From: Erwinia rhapontici
GTDB taxonomy: Bacteria > Pseudomonadota > Gammaproteobacteria > Enterobacterales > Enterobacteriaceae
NCBI RefSeq assembly: GCF_012271765.1
Contig: NZ_VRKO01000016.1
Location: 434,001-498,000, forward strand
DNA length: 64,000 nucleotides
Reading direction: 5' to 3'
Positions 24,696 to 32,303 of the stretch are shown here, one piece after another. The notes beneath the pieces are model-generated. The model was not told the DNA's origin and did not search any database. It was given only the letters and a program-made list of their open reading frames with translations. The position numbers and the translations under genes were made by a program. Within the stretch, counting starts at the first letter, position 1, and each line of letters begins with the position of its first letter.

Positions 24696-24969
24696 TCCTA
24701 TGGTCATCACCAACGTGGTGGTGTGCTCAGCAATCGTGCTGCGCCTGATGTTCTTCTATAAAGCCGGGGCCCGGCATCAGCGGTGGGCATCGTGGCTGGC
24801 CTATATGATCATTCTGGCTTACGCCTCTGTGCCTTTTCGTTTTCTCTTCGACGTCTATGCCCATACGCACTGGGCAGCGATTGTCATCAATGTCATTTTT
24901 TGCGCGGCGGTTTGGCGGGCTAAAGGCAACGTCGCACTGATTTTTCAGGTGCTGCGCCCACGGCAATGA
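24682..24969 (+). CDS. Putative phage-type holin, second of two
   Basis: 95 residues with three predicted membrane helices (VITNVVVCSAIVLRLMFFY, WASWLAYMIILAYASVPFRF, WAAIVINVIFCAAVW), matching the 3-TM 'Phage_holin_3' layout. AGGAGG ribosome site inside the first holin gene. The pair probably acts together. The next gene starts 180 bases downstream and encodes a secreted-type beta-helix protein. Confidence 0.65.
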   Translation: MVTNDPMVITNVVVCSAIVLRLMFFYKAGARHQRWASWLAYMIILAYASVPFRFLFDVYAHTHWAAIVINVIFCAAVWRAKGNVALIFQVLRPRQ

Positions 24970-25148
24970 AAACCACGCCAACGGACTGAAGATCACCAAC
25001 ATCAACCCGACAATCTACTGAGGAGGTATCCCCAACATCCCGACGTCAGTCACCTTTCCGTGCCGCTTCCCGGCATCGATGACCACTCCTTTCTTCTTGC
25101 CCACAGGGCATTCCTGACAGGTTTTCCTGTCTTTATCCGGAGGTTTTT

Positions 25149-26900
25149 ATGATTGAAGTTAACTGCTTTGCCGATCTGCGTACCACCGCACCCGCGAAGG
25201 CTGGTGATATTGCCATGCTGAAACGTTATTACGATAAAGACTCGACCTTTCACGGTGGCGGCGATTTTGTCGGCTTCCTCGGCACATCGCCATTGAGTGA
25301 TGACGGGGGCAGTGTGGCCAAAGGTAACGGCTTTTTCTGGAAGCGTATTATTAATGATACCGAACAGGTGAACCTGTACCACTTTGGTGCCCGCGGGGAT
25401 GGAGTTACCGACGACAGCGATGCTTTCCTGCGTATGTTCAAGTGGTCGCAGGGATACGATACCAATGCGAAAAACATTGGTGTTCGCTTTCCGGCCGGTA
25501 AGTTTTTGATCAACCCGATTGATCTGACGGCCAGTGAGATTGCCTGCTTCGCCCTGTACGGTGATGACAGTCCATACGGTGTGACACCGCGTACGGTGAT
25601 CGTGTCGGATAAGTCGATTAACCCGGTGCTCAAAGTGAATGCCCGTCGTACGGTGATCCGTGGCATTAGCTGGAATGGTCAGGCCAGCGCCGATACCACC
25701 GTCAATACCGGGGCGATCACGCCTGATATGTTGTCGAACGTACAGCCCTTCTTTGAAAACATCACCATTGAAGGGCAGTTCGTTAACATCCGCTGTTTCC
25801 GCGTGCAGAATAACGGCGGCACGGCGGTGAAACTGCTGGATACGCTCGACAGTCGTTTTGACCAGATCTATTCGCAGACGACCTATGCCCGCGTCTTCGA
25901 TATCGGCTGGTCGAACTCACCCCGGGGCGTCTGGGACCATTCCACGGCGGTCGAGTTGACCAACGCCAACTTCCAGAGTGGTTATGGTGATGCCACGCTG
26001 ATGATGCCGAGAATGACCCAGGGGATTATTCGTAACGTATGGATAGAACATACCCGTTTCCCTGGTGATCTGACCAACGGACAGTGGATTGTTGATGCCC
26101 TCAGCGTCGAGAACTGCGACAACCCGCTGTATATGAGTAACAGCCGGGCGCTGGTCCGCCAGCTTAACCTTCAGGCGGGGGCGAAAGTGAACCTCGATAA
26201 CGCCCCGGGCCGCTGGCTTTCCGGCTATGAGAACGGCTGGCGTCGGGATGAAAACTACGGCACGGTAATGACCGGTTCGATGAAGGCGGGCTGGTACAGC
26301 GGCTATAAACTGACGAACACCACCACCAGTGATAAATGGTTCAAGGTGGGCAAATTTATCTTTCCGAAGGTCAATCAGCAGTGGACGATCGAACTGCTGG
26401 GCAAAATGTCGACGGCCAATCCTTCCGGCGTCGCGGGTAATCCCACGCAGGCGGTGTCCAGCGGGATGACCTGGTTGAACTTTCAGCGCTGCGCCACTGC
26501 CGTATGGGGCGATATGTTCCATCGCGGGCAGCCGGCAGTGCTGGATGTGAAGTACAAACGTAGTTATGAAAATATCGTTGAAGTGTGGGTCAAACTGAAG
26601 GCGGGGAGTGGTGACACGATGTTTAATTTACGCTCAACCGGCCCGACGCGTTTTGAGGCGGGCGAGTGTTCCTTGTTTACACCGGACCTGACGGAAACGC
26701 TGGATGAAACGGAGATCGGTACGGTCACGCCGAATGCCCGTCTCAGTTTACATAACGGGCTGGCGGGCTTTGGTGCAAATGAAAACGGGGTCGCCACGAT
26801 GGCCACCAGCGTCGCCTCCGCCCCTGCCAGCAGCGTGCCGACAGGGTATGTGACACTTAATATCAATGGTGTTGACCGCAAACTGCCGTACTACAGCTGA
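25149..26900 (+). CDS. Right-handed beta-helix / pectate-lyase-superfamily protein (tailspike-like)
   Basis: 583 residues with no signal peptide. After an ~75-residue N-terminal head (IEVNCFADLRTTAPAKAGDI) comes 'VNLYHFGARGDGVTDDSDAF', the classic entry to the pectate-lyase-3 beta-helix found in tailspikes and polysaccharide depolymerases. A beta-helix to about residue 350 is followed by a beta-sandwich-like C-terminal region. It follows two holin-like genes and ends in a strong terminator. Likely a polysaccharide-binding or cleaving enzyme; the substrate is unknown. Confidence 0.7.
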   Translation: MIEVNCFADLRTTAPAKAGDIAMLKRYYDKDSTFHGGGDFVGFLGTSPLSDDGGSVAKGNGFFWKRIINDTEQVNLYHFGARGDGVTDDSDAFLRMFKWSQGYDTNAKNIGVRFPAGKFLINPIDLTASEIACFALYGDDSPYGVTPRTVIVSDKSINPVLKVNARRTVIRGISWNGQASADTTVNTGAITPDMLSNVQPFFENITIEGQFVNIRCFRVQNNGGTAVKLLDTLDSRFDQIYSQTTYARVFDIGWSNSPRGVWDHSTAVELTNANFQSGYGDATLMMPRMTQGIIRNVWIEHTRFPGDLTNGQWIVDALSVENCDNPLYMSNSRALVRQLNLQAGAKVNLDNAPGRWLSGYENGWRRDENYGTVMTGSMKAGWYSGYKLTNTTTSDKWFKVGKFIFPKVNQQWTIELLGKMSTANPSGVAGNPTQAVSSGMTWLNFQRCATAVWGDMFHRGQPAVLDVKYKRSYENIVEVWVKLKAGSGDTMFNLRSTGPTRFEAGECSLFTPDLTETLDETEIGTVTPNARLSLHNGLAGFGANENGVATMATSVASAPASSVPTGYVTLNINGVDRKLPYYS

Positions 26901-26918
26901 TAAAAAAGTAAATACATT

Positions 26919-26946
26919 AACCGCCCTTAGTTGGGCGGTTTTTTAT
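26919..26946 (+). terminator. Rho-independent terminator of the beta-helix gene
   Basis: AACCGCCC, six-base loop, GGGCGGTT, then T-run, 18 bases after the stop. The rest of the gap to 27200 shows no gene. Confidence 0.85.
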
Positions 26947-27200
26947 TTATCATGATCAATTGTCCGAATCAGACTCTTTTCCTGATAAACCTTAGTGAAA
27001 CAAGTGATAAATTTCCCTCTGCGAGTCAGTTTTTCCGCGCTTTCAGGCTGGCATTAATCTGAATTAAGGCAAGGAAACGCCTTTTTTAAGCGATAAACGC
27101 TTGAAAAGCAGGCAATGGCTGATTTAAATCCAGCGGCGGGGTTGTGATGACGTCACCAGGCTACGTAAAATAGGTCCAAAAGGTAAATCAGGAGAAGATC

Positions 27201-27401
27201 GTGTCTGAAACTGCATCTGGCGAACATCAATTTGAACGGCTTGAAGAAGCTAAAAATATCGCCCTCGGCTGGCGTATTGTGGGGCAGATGCCACCACAGA
27301 CCCTTGAAGAAGCCATTCAGATGCTGCGCGACAGCTCAGATTTTGCCGCGAAAGTGTGCGATTTGCTGACAGAAGAGCTGGCTGCGAATAAGCGACGCTA
27401 A
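27201..27401 (+). CDS. Small acidic protein of unknown function
   Basis: 66 residues from GTG 27201 with a good AGGAG ribosome site. It is helical and charged (EHQFERLEEAKNIALGWRIV) with no recognised domain. Confidence 0.5.
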   Translation: MSETASGEHQFERLEEAKNIALGWRIVGQMPPQTLEEAIQMLRDSSDFAAKVCDLLTEELAANKRR

Positions 27402-27412
27402 GGCGCATCGTT

Positions 27413-27673
27413 TTAATCAGATGACAGCCGCGCTGTTTCACCGCGATGTCGAAAGCGGGACCACTCGTCCCAGCAGTTTTCCGGGTTTATATCACTGAAG
27501 TTCTGTGACGGATCGAGCGCAAAGGCGATACGATCGGGAATAGACACACACATGGCGGTATCGCGCAGTGCTTCTACCTCTTCGCGCGTCAGGCTCGCCC
27601 CTTTCTGTCGTTCCGCATCGCTCAGTAATCCCATCAGTGAGGGAATATAAATTGTGGCCATAGCATGCCCCAT
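27413..27673 (-). CDS. Small protein of unknown function
   Basis: 86 residues (an internal ATG at 27661 is an alternative start). It contains 'LSDAERQKGASLTREEVEAL' and a tryptophan-rich end (CWDEWSRFRHRG). The 'LTREEVEALRD' helix followed by an acidic loop is reminiscent of small hypothetical proteins of enterobacteria, but no function is known to me. Convergent with the preceding small gene. Confidence 0.5.
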   Translation of the reverse strand: MGHAMATIYIPSLMGLLSDAERQKGASLTREEVEALRDTAMCVSIPDRIAFALDPSQNFSDINPENCWDEWSRFRHRGETARLSSD

Positions 27674-27775
27674 TGGTCTCTTATTGTGATGGTTAATTTT
27701 TCGGCATCGCAGAGGGGAACTTTAGTGGCAGGGCTTGCATAGGAGGCTAACTGGTTACAAAAGCTGATATTTTAG

Positions 27776-27810
27776 ACAAAAAAAAGCCCGCTAAGAGCTT
27801 TAATGCGGGC
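27776..27810 (-). terminator. Rho-independent terminator on the minus strand
   Basis: GCCCGC...GCGGGC stem with an unbroken A-run on the plus side (T-run on the minus strand). It lies about 120 bases after the dinI stop and most likely ends dinI transcription. Confidence 0.7.
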
Positions 27811-27927
27811 CAACACCAGGGAAATCTATTAAAATAAATAATAAGACGAATCTGAATAAATGCAAATGAAAAGCATCTTTTTTACGCATTAAATTCAAAA
27901 AATTTGGCATGTCACCGCACATATACA

Positions 27928-28173
27928 TCAAAATTCTTCTGATACCATCCACTGATCGGCTTCATCGAACATCTCTTCAACGATGCGTAACAGCGTGGAT
28001 TTATCGCTTTTACTGGCGTCGCTCTTCACACCGTTAGCCTGCATGGGTTTTACCTTGACCTGTGCGTCAGGAAACACTCTCTTGACCCGCTTTTCCAGCT
28101 CATTAAGAATAAGTTGTTCGGCATTGGCCAGACCGGCTACGTTGCGCTTGTCATAAATCAATTCAACAAACAT
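27928..28173 (-). CDS. dinI: DinI-family DNA-damage-inducible protein
   Basis: 81 residues: MFVELIYDKRNVAGLANAEQ ... LRIVEEMFDEADQWM, as in DinI. DinI modulates RecA filaments and thereby LexA and UmuD cleavage. A LexA box sits 23 bases before the start, confirming SOS control. Together with umuDC and the prophage UmuD'-like gene it forms the third SOS element in the window. Confidence 0.9.
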   Translation of the reverse strand: MFVELIYDKRNVAGLANAEQLILNELEKRVKRVFPDAQVKVKPMQANGVKSDASKSDKSTLLRIVEEMFDEADQWMVSEEF

Positions 28174-28195
28174 TTTTGCTCCTTGTGCATTTTTG

Positions 28196-28211
28196 CTGGA
28201 TAAAAATACAG
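28196..28211 (-). promoter_or_regulatory. LexA box of dinI
   Basis: On the minus strand it reads CTGTATTTTTATCCAG (CTG-N10-CAG), the normal dinI arrangement. Confidence 0.9.
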
Positions 28212-28327
28212 GTATCTTATGCCGGGTTCAAACACTATTTCCGCTCTGGCAGGAAGAAAGGCAGCAAACCGCAAAACAGGGCTCCCAGCGGGACTAGAAT
28301 AGGGCACCGGTTAAAAAGGAGAGCAGC

Positions 28328-28552
28328 ATGAACAAGATGATGGCAAGTGCGATGGTGTTAATGATGATGGGAGTGTTGGCAGGGTGTACCAGCGACCACA
28401 TCTTGCATATGCGGGATGGCAGTACGGTCGTGGTGGAGGGTAAACCTCACCTGGATAACGCCACTAAAATGCTGGTCTATACCGACGCAACCGGGCGCAC
28501 CCAGGCCGTGAACCTGGACGAAGTGCAGGGGATGTCCCGGCTGAAAAACTGA
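28328..28552 (+). CDS. YgdI/YgdR-family lipoprotein
   Basis: 74 residues. Signal peptide and lipobox end at Cys20 (MMMGVLAGCTSDH). The mature part has the family pattern 'LHMRDGSTVVVEGKPHLDNA' and a C-terminal 'DEVQGMSRL'. Function unknown. Two more members lie at 53712-54218. Confidence 0.85.
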   Translation: MNKMMASAMVLMMMGVLAGCTSDHILHMRDGSTVVVEGKPHLDNATKMLVYTDATGRTQAVNLDEVQGMSRLKN

Positions 28553-28607
28553 TCGTCATCCTTATCTGCCAACCGATGCTGAGCGGAAAGAAGAGCAGAA
28601 TACCCCG

Positions 28608-29282
28608 CTAATGTCCGCCAATCGGCAGTACCGAGTGGCGCAGATCCAGCACATTATTTTCCGCTTCATCCAGCAGCGCCAGCCACTGGCGCACATCGAC
28701 TTCCTTCCATGCCAGATGCCCGGCAGTGGTGCCCATCAGGACCACATCCGGGCGTAACGCGCGATAAAACTCCAGCGTCTGCCGCAGTTCACTCTCATTA
28801 CTTTCATCGACCAGCACGGTGACCCAACGATCATGGGATAGCGTGACAGTGTCACCGACGAATAAATACGTTTTACCATGAGGAGAAGCATACAGATAGC
28901 TGGTGCTGCCCGGCGTATGCCCCGGGGTGGGCACCACATGAAAACTACCGCAGTGGACCTCCGCTGCATTGAACGTGGCATCGGCTTCGGCAAAGTGGCT
29001 GACCTGGCCTAATGCACGCGCATGACAGTAGAGTGCGGAGTTGAAACGTTGCTGTAAGCGCCGCGTACCCGGACTGGCTTCGTGCCAGTGCGTCAGATAG
29101 TGGCGAATAATGCCCCCCTGATCCGCAATCATCTGGTGGTCCTCCGGGTGTTCAACCCGTGATATCAGCAGGTTGCCACGCACATGTTGCAGTAAGAAAC
29201 CATGCATCATCAATACGGGTTCATCGTCACTGGTAGGAAATTCCGGGGTGGATACCCAGAGATCTTCATATAACTGTTTCAT
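28608..29282 (-). CDS. Metallo-beta-lactamase-fold protein with altered metal site
   Basis: 224 residues of MBL fold: 'THWHEAS', 'PTPGHTPGSTSYL', 'FVGDT' and 'TTAGHLAW' occupy the usual motif positions. The first motif is degenerate (H-x-H-E-A instead of H-x-H-x-D-H), so one metal site may be lost. Substrate unknown. It lies 20 bases downstream of ldcA on the same strand and may be cotranscribed with it. Confidence 0.75.
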   Translation of the reverse strand: MKQLYEDLWVSTPEFPTSDDEPVLMMHGFLLQHVRGNLLISRVEHPEDHQMIADQGGIIRHYLTHWHEASPGTRRLQQRFNSALYCHARALGQVSHFAEADATFNAAEVHCGSFHVVPTPGHTPGSTSYLYASPHGKTYLFVGDTVTLSHDRWVTVLVDESNESELRQTLEFYRALRPDVVLMGTTAGHLAWKEVDVRQWLALLDEAENNVLDLRHSVLPIGGH

Positions 29283-29302
29283 CTTTTTTGCGCTCCCAAC
29301 GA

Positions 29303-30235
29303 TCAGCGCAGCACAGGATGTCCTGATACCTGTAACGAAGCGGCGGTATTCTCCACCGTCAGCATTCCCTGGGCGCCAAGGGGCAAGGTGACGGTGTCCG
29401 CGCTGTGGCCGAACGCTAACCCGGTAATTACCGGAATACCCGTCAGATCGCGTATCAGGTTCCAGACACTGGTGAAATCGTAGCCATTGTCGTAATCCGT
29501 AGAAGTGGTTCCGCTAAAACTGCCGATAATAATGGCATTCTGGCGGGAAAGAATACCGCTCTGATGCAGTTGCAACAGCATGCGTTCGATACGGAAAGGA
29601 TGTTCATTCACATCCTCGATCACCAGAATGCCGTCCTGAATATCCGGCATCCACGGTGTGCCGATCAGTGAAGCGATCATCGCCAGGTTGCCGCCCCAAA
29701 CTGTACCGGTTGCCTGAACGCGTTGTGAGACTGTCGTCCACTCCAGAGTTAATTTAGGCGAAGTTAGCGCGCGCCAGAAGTGTTCAATGGTAAAATCAGA
29801 CAAAACCTCAGCGCCGAAATTACCCGCCAGCATCGGCGCGCTGAAGCTTTGCATCCCACTTTGCGCCAATAACGCCAGCTGAATGGCAGTAAAATCGCTG
29901 TGGCCGCAGAGGGCGAGCGGGGCACCGGCCAGCCGCTCACGCAGTGCCGCGTAGTGAATATGTGGTAAAAGTCGGCTGGCACCATAACCTCCGCGTACTG
30001 CCAGAATGATATCCGGCAAGGGATTAAGCTGTACCAGGCCGTTGATATCGGCCAGACGCTGGCTGTCATTACCGGCAAAACGTTGCTCGCGGCGGGCAAT
30101 AATGCCGCTGTTATCAACCCGGTGGCCATCAGCCTGCAAACGTGTCACACCGCGCGCTGCGGCCGCAGGATTGTGGCAGTAGCCTGAAGGGGCAACCAAA
30201 TGGATCGTACGTGGAATTGTCGACATAACGCTCAC
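29303..30235 (-). CDS. ldcA: LD-carboxypeptidase A (muramoyltetrapeptide carboxypeptidase)
   Basis: 310 residues of peptidase family S66. The motifs are 'VRGGYGASRLLPHI', the nucleophile Ser in GHSDFTA, Glu in VIEDVNEHPFR and His in LAFGHS. The enzyme removes the terminal D-Ala from cytoplasmic tetrapeptides during murein recycling. It is divergent from emtA, as in E. coli. Confidence 0.93.
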   Translation of the reverse strand: MSVMSTIPRTIHLVAPSGYCHNPAAAARGVTRLQADGHRVDNSGIIARREQRFAGNDSQRLADINGLVQLNPLPDIILAVRGGYGASRLLPHIHYAALRERLAGAPLALCGHSDFTAIQLALLAQSGMQSFSAPMLAGNFGAEVLSDFTIEHFWRALTSPKLTLEWTTVSQRVQATGTVWGGNLAMIASLIGTPWMPDIQDGILVIEDVNEHPFRIERMLLQLHQSGILSRQNAIIIGSFSGTTSTDYDNGYDFTSVWNLIRDLTGIPVITGLAFGHSADTVTLPLGAQGMLTVENTAASLQVSGHPVLR

Positions 30236-30422
30236 TTTGATGATTTTTTATGCGCCAGCAGTGAATTATTTCGAACCGGGCGCTGTCCAATTGATTCGAT
30301 GATGACGAATAGCCGCTATGAAGTCACCAGCATGCCGCACAATTTAAGAGTTACGGTAATTTCCTAATGGCCGGCAACCCGTATGATAGTCGCGAAGCTC
30401 GGGCTCAGAGGATAATAAAAAC

Positions 30423-31058
30423 GTGAGAAAAAGCGTGAAAATGGCGGCGATGATCGCTGCATTATTGCTGGCAGGTTGTGCCAGTGAACCCCAGAGAAAA
30501 ATTGTTCGTCAGCCGGATACTCCCTTAACTCAGGCCCCTCCTTCGCAGGTGGCCAGTGCCTGGTCGATGATGACCGAGCAGGCAGCACAGCGGAATGGTG
30601 TGGATCAAAAGCTGGTGGAAGCGATTATTAGCGTAGAATCGGGCGGCAACCCCACGGTCGTCAGCAAGTCGAATGCCGTTGGATTGATGCAGATAAAAGC
30701 CTCTACGGCAGGGCGGGAAGTGTATCGTTCACAGGGCCGACGTGGGCAACCAACGAAGTCGGAACTGCGTGACCCGGTGAAAAATATCGATATTGGTACT
30801 GCGTACCTGCGTATTCTGCAAGAGCAGCAGCTGGCGGGGATTCGTGATCCGAAAACCCTGCGCTATGCCACTATCGTCTCCTACGCTAACGGTGCAGGTG
30901 CTTTACTGCGAACCTTCTCTCGTGACCGCGATCGTGCTATTGCGATGATTAACGCCATGACCCCGGAAGCGTTTTACCAGCATGTGCAGGATAAACATCC
31001 GGCGGCCCAGGCGCCACGTTATCTGTGGAAAGTCACCACCGCCTATCGCACAATCTGA
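30423..31058 (+). CDS. emtA: Membrane-bound endo-type lytic transglycosylase
   Basis: 211 residues, SLT family (also called mltE). Lipobox at LLLAGCAS. The catalytic Glu is in 'AIISVESGGNP', followed by 'SNAVGLMQIKAST' and 'SYANGAGALLRTF'. It cleaves murein strands in the outer-membrane-facing periplasm. The order ldcA-emtA-ycgR matches E. coli. Confidence 0.93.
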   Translation: MRKSVKMAAMIAALLLAGCASEPQRKIVRQPDTPLTQAPPSQVASAWSMMTEQAAQRNGVDQKLVEAIISVESGGNPTVVSKSNAVGLMQIKASTAGREVYRSQGRRGQPTKSELRDPVKNIDIGTAYLRILQEQQLAGIRDPKTLRYATIVSYANGAGALLRTFSRDRDRAIAMINAMTPEAFYQHVQDKHPAAQAPRYLWKVTTAYRTI

Positions 31059-31059
31059 A

Positions 31060-31800
31060 TCACTCCTGGAAACGGTTGGCTTTATCACGCGCCAGCCGTT
31101 CCAGCGAGAAAATCACCTGTTGCAGCTCACGTTCCTGCCCGGCATTCAGCGACAGGAAGCGGAAGCTGAGGCGTGGTGTTACGATTGTCTCGCTTTTACT
31201 GCCCACCACGCTGCGTTTACCAATGGTAATCAGCTGTGCATCCACTTCAAAACGGCCATATTCCCCCATCTCCACGCGCAGCTTTTTAATGCTGTCGCCG
31301 ATTTGTAGCGTCTCCGGCAGGGCATTATCGGACAACACGCCAACGCCGCCCAGTGAGAGGTCTTGCAAACGCAGGCGACCTTCACCTGATCCATCAGGCC
31401 AGGGGATATAGCAGTAAAACACCGGATTGAGCGGTGCCGTTACGCGGAAAAATTCGCGGCGCTGGATCATCCAGAGCAATTCAGGCAGCTCTGCAGAAAA
31501 TGCCGGTAATCCTTCGTGCTCGTCCTCGCCAAGGGCCACCAGGGCAAACTCAACTTTGGCACCGCGTGTTTCTGCGGTGATATGCAGATTCCGGGCCTCT
31601 TTCGCCAGCTGATTGTCGTAATCATTACTGCCGAAATCGAGCAACATGTTCTCTTTATCCGCGTACAGTAGTCGTGTGATGAACTGACCGCGAGCGTGCG
31701 ACACCATCACGGGTGTTTGACTGTCCAGCAGATCGCGCAGGACGGCCAGAACTGCCAGCGGCCCACGTTTCAGGTATTGTTCTTTGTCGTCCTCTTTCAC
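31060..31800 (-). CDS. ycgR: Flagellar brake protein YcgR (PilZ, c-di-GMP receptor)
   Basis: 246 residues. A YcgR N-terminal domain (1-110) is followed by a PilZ domain with both c-di-GMP motifs: 'RREFFRV' and 'DLSLGGVGV'. On binding c-di-GMP it slows the flagellar motor. It converges on emtA with one base between stop codons. Confidence 0.93.
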   Translation of the reverse strand: MKEDDKEQYLKRGPLAVLAVLRDLLDSQTPVMVSHARGQFITRLLYADKENMLLDFGSNDYDNQLAKEARNLHITAETRGAKVEFALVALGEDEHEGLPAFSAELPELLWMIQRREFFRVTAPLNPVFYCYIPWPDGSGEGRLRLQDLSLGGVGVLSDNALPETLQIGDSIKKLRVEMGEYGRFEVDAQLITIGKRSVVGSKSETIVTPRLSFRFLSLNAGQERELQQVIFSLERLARDKANRFQE

Positions 31801-32000
31801 ATCCGGCTCCAGTCGAATAGCAAATCATGCGCGTTAGCGACCCTGTAACGGTTATCGGCAACCCCTTCAAGGGCTTTACAATTATTTTACGCGATAGACA
31901 AAGAAAGTTTAGATTTAAATCACAGGCTTAGAAACCTCGCCTATACTTAGTGCGTTTTATTAGGCGAAGCGTTAAATCATAAGATTATAAGGAGTGACTA

Positions 32001-32249
32001 ATGGGTATTATTTCATGGATCATCTTTGGTCTGATCGCCGGTATTATCGCCAAATGGATTATGCCGGGTAAAGATGGCGGTGGTTTCATCATTACCGTGG
32101 TTCTTGGGGTGGTGGGTGCCGTTGTGGGTGGCTGGATCAGCACCTTCTTTGGTTTCGGCAGGGTAGATGGTTTTAACTTCGGCAGCTTTATTGTCGCGGT
32201 GATTGGTGCGATCGTGGTGCTGTGGATTTACCGTAAGGTACGCAGTTAA
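32001..32249 (+). CDS. ymgE: YmgE, GlsB/YeaQ/YmgE-family small membrane protein
   Basis: 82 residues of almost pure hydrophobic helices with glycine repeats (IIFGLIAGIIAKWIMPGKDG, VVLGVVGAVVGGWIS). This is the transglycosylase-associated protein family, often stress induced. AAGGAG ribosome site. The E. coli neighbourhood (ycgR-ymgE-treA) is conserved. Confidence 0.93.
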   Translation: MGIISWIIFGLIAGIIAKWIMPGKDGGGFIITVVLGVVGAVVGGWISTFFGFGRVDGFNFGSFIVAVIGAIVVLWIYRKVRS

Positions 32250-32268
32250 CACAACGGTTTAGAAACAA

Positions 32269-32292
32269 GGGAGGCTGAGGCCTCCCTTTTTA
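32269..32292 (+). terminator. Rho-independent terminator of ymgE
   Basis: GGGAGG CTGAGG CCTCCC followed by TTTTT. Confidence 0.85.
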
Positions 32293-32303
32293 CTGTCTGG
32301 CTT

